From positions 186,001 through 250,000 of the forward strand of contig CALMYJ010000011.1 in assembly GCA_937873715.1 (NCBI GenBank): 64,000 bases of DNA. Direction: 5' to 3'. Shown here one piece after another: positions 1-7,902 of the stretch. The stretch is from an uncultured Chitinophagaceae bacterium (GTDB lineage Bacteria; Bacteroidota; Bacteroidia; Chitinophagales; Chitinophagaceae). The stretch's first letter is position 1, and every line of letters begins with the position of its first letter. The notes below the pieces were generated by a model. It was not told the origin of the DNA. It worked only from the letters and a program-made list of their open reading frames with translations, and searched no databases. The position numbers and the translations under genes were made by a program.

Positions 1-1406
1 ATCCCAAAAGGCCTAAAGGCAGGTTGTACAACAAGCGAACAGTATTCAGTATTTTTTACCTCATCGTGTTTTTTACGCTGCCTTTTATACATCTGTATGG
101 TGAGCCCCTGCTGCTGCTGAATGTGCTGGAACGTAAGTTTATCATTTTTGGGTTAATCTTCTGGCCGCAGGATTTTTTCATCTTCGGTATTGCCATGCTC
201 ACGTTCATTGTATTTGTGATTTTGTTTACGGTGATCTTCGGCCGCTTGTTTTGCGGATGGGCCTGCCCGCAAACCATTTTTATGGAAATGGTATTCCGTA
301 AAATTGAATACTGGATAGATGGCGATGCCGCACAGCAAAAGCAACTAAGGGCCATGCCCTGGAATGGGACCAAAATAGCAAAGCGTACTGTAAAGTTTAT
401 CGTGTTCTTTTCTGTGTCGTTTATCATTGCTAATTTTTTCCTGGCTTATATTATTGGTATGGATAAACTGCTGGGTTATATACAAACACCTGCACAATCA
501 GTAGGTACATTGGTATCCCTGCTGGTATTTACCTGCGTTTTCTTTTTTGTGTACTGGTGGTTCAGGGAGCAGGCCTGTATTGTGGTATGCCCATATGGCA
601 GGCTGCAGGGCGTATTGCTGGATAAAAACTCGATTGTGGTGGCTTACGATCATCGGCGTGGTGAGCCCAGGGGCAAATACTCCAAACAGCAAAAAGAAGA
701 AAAGCATGATTGTAAATGCACCGACTGTAAAAGTGAAGGTGCCTGTAAAAAACTGGAAGAACATTTTGACAATATCCAGCCAAAGCAGGGCGATTGTATC
801 GACTGCCTGGCCTGTGTAAGGGTGTGCCCAACGGGCATAGATATACGCAACGGCACCCAACTGGAGTGTGTAAACTGTACCGCCTGTATTGATGCCTGCG
901 ATGCTATCATGACCAGCATTAAAAAACCAGCCGGGCTTATCCGTTATGCTTCTGAAAAAAGTATTAGCGATGGGGTGCAGCTCAAATTTACCGGTCGTAT
1001 AAAGGCTTACTCAGTGGTGTTGTTATTGCTGCTTATATTTTTGGCAGTATTGATGATAACCCGTACCGACCTGGACGCAAGGCTGATGCGTACTTCGGGT
1101 ATGACGTATACTTCGCTGCCTGATGGTCGTATCGCTAACCTGTACAACCTTAAGCTGGCCAATAAAACGCATAAGGATATACCCTTTACCTTAAAACTTG
1201 AAAATATCAAAGGTGAAATAACACCTGTAGGCAGTGGAAAAACGATAGTGCGAAAAGAAGATTATACCAACCTGCAATTTTTTGTAAAACTCAACCGGGG
1301 AGAGGTGAGGAACTGGAAAACCATTGTGAAGATTGGATTGTATGAAAACGATAAAAAATTAAAAACTATTGAAGCGAAGTTTATCGGGCCAGAAGTGTAT
1401 GAGTGA
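1..1406 (+). CDS. ccoG: Cytochrome c oxidase accessory protein CcoG (5' end outside window)
   Basis: Membrane ferredoxin-like protein needed to assemble cbb3-type cytochrome oxidase (known for the CcoG/FixG family, linked to copper handling). Visible: several N-terminal membrane segments, the membrane motif CGWACPQ, then two 4Fe-4S type cysteine clusters (CIDCLACVRVCP and CVNCTACIDAC), another membrane helix, and a C-terminal Ig-like FixG_C domain. The reading frame is open to base 3, and the codons before the first possible start (TTG at 24) encode PKRPKGR, the conserved residues that precede YNKRT in this family. The true start therefore lies upstream and the TTG is not the start. fixH and a SafE-like gene follow, as usual for cbb3 clusters; ccoNOP is expected upstream. 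Confidence 0.95.
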   Translation, partial: PKRPKGRLYNKRTVFSIFYLIVFFTLPFIHLYGEPLLLLNVLERKFIIFGLIFWPQDFFIFGIAMLTFIVFVILFTVIFGRLFCGWACPQTIFMEMVFRKIEYWIDGDAAQQKQLRAMPWNGTKIAKRTVKFIVFFSVSFIIANFFLAYIIGMDKLLGYIQTPAQSVGTLVSLLVFTCVFFFVYWWFREQACIVVCPYGRLQGVLLDKNSIVVAYDHRRGEPRGKYSKQQKEEKHDCKCTDCKSEGACKKLEEHFDNIQPKQGDCIDCLACVRVCPTGIDIRNGTQLECVNCTACIDACDAIMTSIKKPAGLIRYASEKSISDGVQLKFTGRIKAYSVVLLLLLIFLAVLMITRTDLDARLMRTSGMTYTSLPDGRIANLYNLKLANKTHKDIPFTLKLENIKGEITPVGSGKTIVRKEDYTNLQFFVKLNRGEVRNWKTIVKIGLYENDKKLKTIEAKFIGPEVYE

Positions 1407-1415
1407 AGGGAGAAA

Positions 1416-1557
1416 GGTGAATGGTGAATGGTCAAATGTATATAGTTATTAAAATGGAAAGAAAGTAATACATCTTCAAGTCAATCAACAAGCACATAAC
1501 CCATAACCTGTAACCTGTAACAAATAACTCGTAACTCGTAACCCATAACTCGTAAAC
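1416..1557. repeat. Period-7 intergenic repeat arrays between ccoG and fixH
   Basis: Bases 1416-1436 hold three heptamers (GGTGAAT, GGTGAAT, GGTCAAA). Bases 1495-1557 hold nine consecutive heptamers fitting the pattern NNTAACN: CATAACC twice, TGTAACC, TGTAACA, AATAACT, CGTAACT, CGTAACC, CATAACT and a final CGTAAAC. The TAAC core is kept in eight of nine units while flanking bases vary. No gene is seen here. A second locus with the same period but another unit lies at 56984-57039. Confidence 0.85.
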
Positions 1558-1567
1558 TATAAAAAAA

Positions 1568-1996
1568 ATGAACTGGGGAATAAAAATACTTATCGCTTAC
1601 CTGGCTTTTGTAGCAGGCATTGCCGTATTGGTGATTAAATCATCGCAGCAAAATATTGATTTGGTAACAACAGATTATTATGCCAAAGAGCTAAAGTACC
1701 AGGAAAGAATAGACGCTATTAGCAGGACAAAAGCATTGCTGACATCAGTGCAATACAAAGCAGTGGAAGGAAAGTTGCATCTCGTTTTTCCTGCAGCCTT
1801 TTCTGGCAAAACCATCAGCGGAACGATTGTGCTATACTGCCCTTCGGATAAGCGTAAGGATGTGGAGAGTGGCTTTGTAACCGACAGCAGCAGGGCTGCC
1901 ATTTCACTACCGGCAGCAGGCGGGGCCTACGATTTGCAGGTAAGCTGGCAGGATAGCGACGTCGCTTATTATTTTGAAGAAAAAGTTTTTTTATAA
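1568..1996 (+). CDS. fixH: FixH family protein
   Basis: A 142-residue protein with one N-terminal membrane helix (about residues 5-24) followed by a conserved DYYAKELKYQERID segment and a beta-rich soluble domain facing the periplasm. This is the layout of FixH/CcoH-type proteins, which act in cbb3 oxidase assembly or stability. It lies downstream of ccoG and 9 bases upstream of the SafE-like gene, so it probably belongs to the same operon, although a 161-base gap with tandem repeats separates it from ccoG. The ATG at 1568 directly precedes the membrane helix. Confidence 0.85.
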   Translation: MNWGIKILIAYLAFVAGIAVLVIKSSQQNIDLVTTDYYAKELKYQERIDAISRTKALLTSVQYKAVEGKLHLVFPAAFSGKTISGTIVLYCPSDKRKDVESGFVTDSSRAAISLPAAGGAYDLQVSWQDSDVAYYFEEKVFL

Positions 1997-2005
1997 ATAC
2001 AGCGT

Positions 2006-2731
2006 ATGGCAGCAGTAATGATAGCCGCATGCATCATGGGTGTTACAGGCAGTTTTCACTGTGTGGGTATGTGTGGCCCGCTGGCGCTGGCTTTGCCCTT
2101 GCAGGGTGTTGGTCTGTCAAAGCAATTTGCCGGCACACTGCTGTACAATACCGGGCGTATTACTGCTTATAGTTTATTTGGGCTATTAGCCGGTGCAGTT
2201 GGCGAGGGATTTACAGCATTTGGGTTTCAGCGATGGGTATCATTATTAGCCGGGGTGTTCATACTAACACTGTTGGTTATACCCAAATGGTTTCCGGCGT
2301 GGAACAGGCACCTGCACAGCAGCCCTGTTTTTTTCCAACAGCTAAGGGAGGTTTTTGGCAAATTGTTTTTTAAAAAAAACCAGGCTTCATTTTTTGCTAT
2401 TGGCTTTTTAAATGGCTTATTACCCTGCGGTATGGTGTACCTGGCATTTGCCGGCGCTGCCGCAACCGGTAGTTTTACAACAGCCATATTGTTTATGGTA
2501 TTTTTCGGATTGGGTACATTACCTGCCATGTGGGCTGTTGCCTTCTGGGGGCAGATTATCGGGTGGGAGCTGAGGAAAAAGCTAAAGTACATACAGCCTT
2601 ATGTGTTGCTGCTAATGGCCCTTTTACTGATTGTAAGAGGTATGGCCTTGGGGCTGCCTTATATCAGCCCAAAGCCAGCACAGGGCAGTGCAGCTGTTGA
2701 ATGTCATACCGTAAAAAGCGTACACCCTTGA
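2006..2731 (+). CDS. Sulfite exporter TauE/SafE (DsbD-like transmembrane) family protein
   Basis: A polytopic membrane protein of 241 residues. The N-terminal motif GSFHCVGMCGP and the internal LLPCGMVYLA are hallmarks of the UreH/DsbD-like transmembrane family usually annotated as sulfite exporter TauE/SafE, which regularly accompanies cbb3 oxidase and FixGHI genes. The paired Cys/His motifs in membrane helices suggest a role in copper or thiol handling during oxidase maturation, but the substrate cannot be read from the sequence. The stop TGA (2729-2731) overlaps the next ATG (2731). Confidence 0.85.
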   Translation: MAAVMIAACIMGVTGSFHCVGMCGPLALALPLQGVGLSKQFAGTLLYNTGRITAYSLFGLLAGAVGEGFTAFGFQRWVSLLAGVFILTLLVIPKWFPAWNRHLHSSPVFFQQLREVFGKLFFKKNQASFFAIGFLNGLLPCGMVYLAFAGAAATGSFTTAILFMVFFGLGTLPAMWAVAFWGQIIGWELRKKLKYIQPYVLLLMALLLIVRGMALGLPYISPKPAQGSAAVECHTVKSVHP

Positions 2732-3153
2732 TGAAATTAAAAGCAAATAGTTACAACATGCCACAAGAGGCTTACTATAACGGGCATTTGCATCCAACGG
2801 GCCAACTGCTGGAAGAGTGCGCCGGCTGGATGCGTCTGCTTGATTTTTTAAAACAGGAAAACGCTTATTTAAAAACCAGGTTGAGCGAAGTGGTGGATTA
2901 TAAAACCGGTAAAGACTTTTTAAATGAGGCAGAGCATTTTCAAAGCCTGTTTATTCAAAGGGATGATTTTTTTAATAGTGTTGCTGGGGATGTGCGCCAG
3001 CAATTAGCTGTGTTAAAATCACTTCGGGAAAAACATATTGGGCCGGATGAAAAAACAGTTCAACTACAGCAGCGGTTGCGTAATGAAGTGCGGCGTTTAG
3101 AAACTGATTTTACTTTACTCAAAAACGAATTCAACCAAAAGCTGGCGCAGTAG
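2731..3153 (+). CDS. Hypothetical coiled-coil protein
   Basis: A 140-residue soluble protein with no recognised domain. It has charged, heptad-like stretches (residues about 40-70 and 85-140), suggesting a helical or coiled-coil fold; no signal peptide or membrane segment. An in-frame ATG at 2701 would overlap the preceding gene by 31 bases; the ATG at 2731 forms a TGATG stop-start overlap typical of translational coupling and is preferred. Being last in the ccoG-fixH-SafE unit suggests, but does not prove, a link with respiration. It converges on the regulator gene with a 6-base gap. Confidence 0.75.
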   Translation: MKLKANSYNMPQEAYYNGHLHPTGQLLEECAGWMRLLDFLKQENAYLKTRLSEVVDYKTGKDFLNEAEHFQSLFIQRDDFFNSVAGDVRQQLAVLKSLREKHIGPDEKTVQLQQRLRNEVRRLETDFTLLKNEFNQKLAQ

Positions 3154-3159
3154 CCATTT

Positions 3160-4209
3160 TTAATTCAGCATATCGGTGAGCTTTTTTTCATTAATGATGG
3201 TAATGCTGCCACCGTTGATTTCAATTAATTTTTCCGATTTAAAATCGCTGAGGGTGCGTATGAGGGATTCAGTAGCTGTGCCGGCAATATTGGCCAGGTC
3301 TTCCCTCGAAATTTGAATGGAAAATTTTTCGCTGCTTTCTTTTCGGTATTTGTGCAGCAGTGTTATAAGGGCATCGGCCACTCTTTTACGTAGCGAATTG
3401 TAGGCAAGCCCCAGTAATTGTTCTTCTTTTTCTGTTACATCTTTTGCCAGCATTTTTATAAACTGCTGCATGATTGCTTTATTGCTGTCAATAAGTGTTG
3501 TAAATTCTTCCACCGGGATAATGGCGATGTCGGTATCATCAATGGCTTCGGCGGTTTCTTTGTACACGGTGCCTTCCAGTACAGCCAGGTAGCCAATAAA
3601 TTCGCCTTCTTTGTACAGGCCTACCGTAAATTCCTTACCATCGCTGTTGGTTTTACAGGTTTTTACTTTTCCTTTTTCGATATAGTAAAGCCGGGTGGGG
3701 TGGTTGCCTTCGGAATAGATAACCTGCTTTTTTTTGTAGTGGTTGGTATGCCTGTCTTTTGTAAAATTTTCTAAGGCGGCTTTGGCACTGATAGTATCGG
3801 CGGCAGGTGTGGCCACAGTTTCAAAATTACTTTTGAGCATCTCAGTTTTCTTGAGCCTGCTTTCAATAGCCGTAAGTAATTCAATATCGGTAAAAGGTTT
3901 TGTAACATAATCATCGGCACCCATTTCCATACCTTTCCTGAAATCGCTGCGTTCGCTTTTAGCCGTTAAAAAAATAAAAGGTATGCCTTTAAGTTCTGGA
4001 TTCTTATTAAGCAGGTGCAGCACACCATACCCGTCCAGTACCGGCATCATTACATCACATACAATAAGGTCGGGCCTGTTGTTCAGTGCAAGCTCTACAC
4101 CCGTTTTGCCATTTGGAGCAGTGCTTACTTTATAACCAGCCAGTTCCAGTATCTCAGCGGTGTTTTCCCTTATTTCATCATTGTCTTCTATCAGTAACAG
4201 GTGTTTCAT
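3160..4209 (-). CDS. Response regulator with receiver domain fused to CRP/FNR-type domains
   Basis: A 349-residue fusion. Residues 1-120 form a receiver domain (phospho-acceptor Asp52 in VCDVMMP, conserved KPF near 104). Residues about 150-270 form a cyclic-nucleotide-binding fold, and the C-terminus is a CRP-type winged helix (SREDLANIAGTATESLIRTLS) binding DNA. There is no FNR-like cysteine cluster, so a direct Fe-S oxygen sensor is unlikely. It overlaps the upstream kinase gene by 4 bases (ATGA), so the two are co-translated and probably a cognate pair. Position beside ccoG-fixH suggests control of respiration (inference). Confidence 0.9.
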   Translation of the reverse strand: MKHLLLIEDNDEIRENTAEILELAGYKVSTAPNGKTGVELALNNRPDLIVCDVMMPVLDGYGVLHLLNKNPELKGIPFIFLTAKSERSDFRKGMEMGADDYVTKPFTDIELLTAIESRLKKTEMLKSNFETVATPAADTISAKAALENFTKDRHTNHYKKKQVIYSEGNHPTRLYYIEKGKVKTCKTNSDGKEFTVGLYKEGEFIGYLAVLEGTVYKETAEAIDDTDIAIIPVEEFTTLIDSNKAIMQQFIKMLAKDVTEKEEQLLGLAYNSLRKRVADALITLLHKYRKESSEKFSIQISREDLANIAGTATESLIRTLSDFKSEKLIEINGGSITIINEKKLTDMLN

Positions 4210-5471
4210 GCTGTGGCGTAATTGTGGTTAAAGGTTAGGGTAAATATAGTGCCTTTTTCCAGTTCGCTTTTGCAGGTGATGCTGCCTTGCATTAATGCCG
4301 CATACCGGCCCACAATATGCAAACCGAGGCCCGTGCCCTGGATATTAGTAGCGTTTTTGCCCCTGAAAAATCTTTCAAACAAATGTTCCTGGTCTTCATT
4401 GGAAATGCCCATGCCGCTATCTTCAACCATCATTATCACCTGGCTACCGGTTACGGTTGTTTGCACATTTATTGTGCTGTTCTCCGGCGAAAATTTAATG
4501 GCGTTGGAAAGCAGGTTGATTATAATATTTCTCAGTAAGGTAATATCGAGGCTTACCGTGGTATTACCGGTATGGATATACTGTATCTGCTGGCCTGCCC
4601 GGCTAATACCCTGCATTTCGGCTACAACAGTTTGTACGAGGGTTTTAATATCAAAATTGCTGAAGCTGGCTGTGATTTTTCCGTCTTCAATTTTTCCGAT
4701 GGATAAAAATTCGTTGAGAATATCGGTAAGGTTGTGTACGGCAGATTTGATGCGGAGAATATGTTTGTCCCGTTTATCCTGCTCTTCGGTATTGGTATAT
4801 TTGGCCAGTAGCGATGCAGAGGACAGGATAGTGCTGAGCGGTGTACGAAATTCGTGAGAAGCCATCGATACAAAGCGGCTTTTTAAATCGCTGAGTTCTT
4901 TCTCTTTACTAAGGGCCTGCGCCAGTTCATCTTTTGAATGTTCCAGTGCCGTCATGGCCTGCTCTAACTGCCGGGTGCGGAGTTGTACTTTATCTTCCAG
5001 TTCGTCGTTCAGTGTTTCTATTTTTTCATTGATGGCAGCCAGTTCGTTTTGCTGCCGCAGCACATCGGCCTCAATTTGTTTACGCCGGGTAATATCATTT
5101 ACAAAGGCGATTACAAAATTGGTTTCTTCGTTCCGGTAGTTGCTCAGGCTTACTTCTACCGGGAATTCTTCGCCGCTTTTTTTTATGCCAAATAAATCCA
5201 TGCCCATACCCATTGGCCTGTTTTGCGGTTGGCTGGTATAACTTTCCCTTTGCTGCACATGCCTGCCATGAAAGCGTGCCGGTATCAGCACTTCAATTTT
5301 TTTGCCTGCAAGCCCGGCGGCATCGGCATATCCAAATTGCTGTAATAAGTAATTATTGGCCAGTACAATGCTTCCGGTTTTATCCACAATCAAAATGCCT
5401 ACTGAAGCAAACTGAAAGAGTGCTTCAAATTTTTCTTTTTCGTTAAGCAGGGCTAATTGAAGTGAAGACAT
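4206..5471 (-). CDS. PAS domain sensor histidine kinase
   Basis: A 421-residue soluble kinase: PAS domain at about 13-130, coiled coil at 135-195, dimerisation/phospho-acceptor domain with His206 (SMASHEFRTPLS), and a HATPase domain with an N box (NLLSNAIKFSP) and G boxes (DSGMGIS, GTGLGLHIVG). No membrane segment is seen, so it probably senses a cytoplasmic cue. The PAS sequence contains GRH and a GMGM stretch aligned by eye with the haem region of FixL, but the Arg of FixL is Met here; haem binding is undecided. The gene is followed with 4-base overlap by the receiver-CRP regulator. Confidence 0.92.
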   Translation of the reverse strand: MSSLQLALLNEKEKFEALFQFASVGILIVDKTGSIVLANNYLLQQFGYADAAGLAGKKIEVLIPARFHGRHVQQRESYTSQPQNRPMGMGMDLFGIKKSGEEFPVEVSLSNYRNEETNFVIAFVNDITRRKQIEADVLRQQNELAAINEKIETLNDELEDKVQLRTRQLEQAMTALEHSKDELAQALSKEKELSDLKSRFVSMASHEFRTPLSTILSSASLLAKYTNTEEQDKRDKHILRIKSAVHNLTDILNEFLSIGKIEDGKITASFSNFDIKTLVQTVVAEMQGISRAGQQIQYIHTGNTTVSLDITLLRNIIINLLSNAIKFSPENSTINVQTTVTGSQVIMMVEDSGMGISNEDQEHLFERFFRGKNATNIQGTGLGLHIVGRYAALMQGSITCKSELEKGTIFTLTFNHNYATA

Positions 5472-5493
5472 GGCAGGTGTATTATCTGAAGCA

Positions 5494-5501
5494 CAAATAT
5501 A
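5494..5501 (-). promoter_or_regulatory. Candidate -7 element of the kinase-regulator operon
   Basis: On the minus strand the sequence TATATTTG matches the Bacteroidota -7 consensus TAnnTTTG, 22 bases before the kinase ATG (5471) in the gap after proS. No TTG at the expected -33 position was found, so support is partial. Confidence 0.35.
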
Positions 5502-5543
5502 AACTGCCCTTCAGATTGGTGTATAAAAAACAACTGGCCCGCC

Positions 5544-7022
5544 TTAATAGGCTCTTGCAAATAATACTCTTTGCGTACTGGGCTTACCGGTAAGGATGCA
5601 TGTGCCGTTTTCCATTGTATTGTTGAGCGGAATACAGCGGATAGTGGCTTTGGTGAGTTCTTTAATTTTTTCTTCTGTTTCGCCTGTGCCATCCCAGTGG
5701 GCAGCAATAAATCCTGTTTTGGTATCCAGCAGTTGCACAAATTCGTCCCATTGATTGGCAGGCGTAATATGCTCATCCCTGTAAGCGGTGGCTTTTTTAT
5801 AGATCTTGTCCTGGATATCATTCAGCAGGCGTATAATGGTTGCCGAAAGTCCGTCGATGCTGATGCTTTGTTTTTCTTTAGTGTCGCGGCGGGCTACTTC
5901 CACCACATTATTTTCAAGGTCCCTTGCGCCAATGGCTATACGCACCGGTACGCCTTTCATTTCGTATTCGGCAAATTTCCATCCGGGGCGGCTGTTATCA
6001 CTATCATCGTATTTTACGCTTATACCTGCCGCTTTCAGTTCCTGTACCAGCACCTGTACCTTTTCGTCTATTTTTAGCTTTTGTTCTTCTCCTTTATAAA
6101 TTGGAACAATTACTACCTGAATAGGCGCCAGTTTTGGCGGCAGCACCAGGCCGTCGTCGTCGCTGTGTGCCATTACCAGGCCACCAATGAGGCGTGTGCT
6201 TACACCCCAGCTACTGGCCCATACATAATCCAGTGTATTATCCTTATCGGTAAATTTTACGTCAAAAGCTTTGGCAAAATTTTGACCCAGAAAATGTGAT
6301 GTACCTGCCTGTAATGCTTTGCCATCCTGCATCAGGGCTTCAATACAATAGGTTTCTACCGCCCCGGCAAATCGTTCGTTTTCGGTTTTTACACCTTTAA
6401 TCACGGGCACGGCCATGTATTGTTCGGCAAAGTCGGCATACACATGCAGCATCTGTATGGTTTCGTCTATGGCTTCCTGTTGGGTAGCATGGGCGGTATG
6501 GCCCTCCTGCCACAAAAATTCGGTGGTGCGTAAAAAAAGCCGGGTACGCATTTCCCAACGCACTACATTGGCCCATTGGTTGATGAGTATGGGTAAATCC
6601 CGGTAAGACTGTATCCAGTTTTTATAGGTATTCCAGATGATGGCTTCGCTGGTTGGGCGTATCACCAGTTCTTCTTCTAGCCTGGCTTCGGGGTCAACGA
6701 TTAATTTACCTTTATTATCCGGGTCGTTTTTAAGGCGGTAATGGGTAACAATAGCACATTCTTTGGCAAATCCTTCTGCATTTTTTTCCTCTGCTTCAAA
6801 CAGGCTTTTGGGTACAAAGAGGGGGAAGTAGGCGTTCTGGTGGCCGGTTTCTTTAAACATTTTATCCAACTGGCGCTGCATATTTTCCCAAAGGGCAAAT
6901 CCATAAGGTTTAATTACCATACAGCCCCTCACTGAACTGTAATCGGCCAGGCCAGACTTTATAATCAAATCGTTATACCATTGCGAATAGTCCTGCTGCC
7001 TGCTTGTAATTGCTTTGCTCAT
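5544..7022 (-). CDS. proS: Prolyl-tRNA synthetase (archaeal/eukaryotic-like type)
   Basis: Charges tRNA-Pro with proline in the cytoplasm. The 492-residue length, absence of the large editing insertion of E. coli-type ProRS, and the C-terminus ending in LFARAY (terminal Tyr) fit the short class II form known from archaea, eukaryotes and many Bacteroidota. Class II signatures are visible ([13 protein letters not shown] and the motif 2 region [20 protein letters not shown]). ATG at 7022 begins the conserved N-terminal segment. It is divergent from the lipoprotein gene and upstream of the kinase gene. Confidence 0.97.
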   Translation of the reverse strand: MSKAITSRQQDYSQWYNDLIIKSGLADYSSVRGCMVIKPYGFALWENMQRQLDKMFKETGHQNAYFPLFVPKSLFEAEEKNAEGFAKECAIVTHYRLKNDPDNKGKLIVDPEARLEEELVIRPTSEAIIWNTYKNWIQSYRDLPILINQWANVVRWEMRTRLFLRTTEFLWQEGHTAHATQQEAIDETIQMLHVYADFAEQYMAVPVIKGVKTENERFAGAVETYCIEALMQDGKALQAGTSHFLGQNFAKAFDVKFTDKDNTLDYVWASSWGVSTRLIGGLVMAHSDDDGLVLPPKLAPIQVVIVPIYKGEEQKLKIDEKVQVLVQELKAAGISVKYDDSDNSRPGWKFAEYEMKGVPVRIAIGARDLENNVVEVARRDTKEKQSISIDGLSATIIRLLNDIQDKIYKKATAYRDEHITPANQWDEFVQLLDTKTGFIAAHWDGTGETEEKIKELTKATIRCIPLNNTMENGTCILTGKPSTQRVLFARAY

Positions 7023-7041
7023 GTTGCTTTGTACCGATGTT

Positions 7042-7049
7042 TAATTTTG
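7042..7049 (+). promoter_or_regulatory. Candidate -7 element upstream of lipoprotein gene
   Basis: TAATTTTG matches TAnnTTTG in the divergent region between proS and the lipoprotein gene at 7186. No well spaced -33 TTG is present, so this is only a partial match. Confidence 0.3.
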
Positions 7050-7185
7050 GGCCAAATTAGCACCCTGTTAACAAGAAAAAGTGAAACTTTGCTATACTGC
7101 AGCAGTCCTACAAAATATATGTAGCGCCTGCCGAAGCGGTGCAAAAGTAGTAACTTCATTTTTAATTCATTTAAACCGGGTTGCC

Positions 7186-7821
7186 ATGAACACAAAACTT
7201 TTACTCCTGATAGTTGCAGCAGTTGCTTTTAGCAGTTGCAGCAGTGTATATAAAACAGGGCAAACACCAGATGATGTGTATTATTCCCCTGTACGTACCA
7301 ACTATTATGTGGATACCGACCAGCAACGGCGTGAAGAGGCCATGCGTACTGCCACGCTTGAAGACAGGCAGATTCGCATGGGTATCAATAACCGCAGGTG
7401 GCGCAGTTTTGATGACGACTTCTTTTACAGCTACAATTATAATCCTTACCGGTATGGGTTTAATTCGGGGTTTTATTACAACCCGTTTTACTGTACGTTG
7501 CCAGTGTATTATCCCATAAGCTTTATACCTGCTACACCAAGGAATACCACGCCACGTATGGTTAATCTTGCCGGTTATGGTAACGGTTACAACAATGTAA
7601 ATACTGCCATTAAACCTAAAACAGGTACTTACAGCAGCAGGCCGGGTTATAACAACAGCAATAGCGGTGGCATATTGAGCCGGATATTATCGCCGGGCAG
7701 CAATAATTCCAACTCTTCATCCGGCAATAGCAACAGAACGTATTCGCCATCATCCTCATCAGGTAAAAGCAGTTCCTCATCGGGTGGAGGCAGTATTTCA
7801 CGGCCTGCCAGGAGAAATTAA
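7186..7821 (+). CDS. Hypothetical lipoprotein, Tyr/Ser/Asn-rich
   Basis: A 211-residue protein beginning with a lipoprotein signal peptide and lipobox-like FSSC (Cys18). The middle is rich in Tyr, Asn and Arg (residues 30-130), and the C-terminal 60 residues are a low-complexity Ser/Gly/Asn tract. No catalytic motif is recognisable. The frame is open further upstream to 7081, but the ATG at 7186 directly begins the signal peptide and is preferred. It is probably attached to a membrane. It stands alone, 81 bases before the FadL-like gene. Confidence 0.75.
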   Translation: MNTKLLLLIVAAVAFSSCSSVYKTGQTPDDVYYSPVRTNYYVDTDQQRREEAMRTATLEDRQIRMGINNRRWRSFDDDFFYSYNYNPYRYGFNSGFYYNPFYCTLPVYYPISFIPATPRNTTPRMVNLAGYGNGYNNVNTAIKPKTGTYSSRPGYNNSNSGGILSRILSPGSNNSNSSSGNSNRTYSPSSSSGKSSSSSGGGSISRPARRN

Positions 7822-7902
7822 GTATTGCTGATTTTGATGCCGGATACGGCTGATTATCCCTAACAGTAAAAGGTATAGCCTTACTAAAACATAATTTGTT
7901 CC

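Noticed and set aside
24..26. TTG as start of the first gene
   Set aside because: The frame is open to the window edge and encodes conserved CcoG residues before it; the true start is outside.
1495..1557. CRISPR array
   Set aside because: Units are 7 bases with no spacers and no cas genes nearby.
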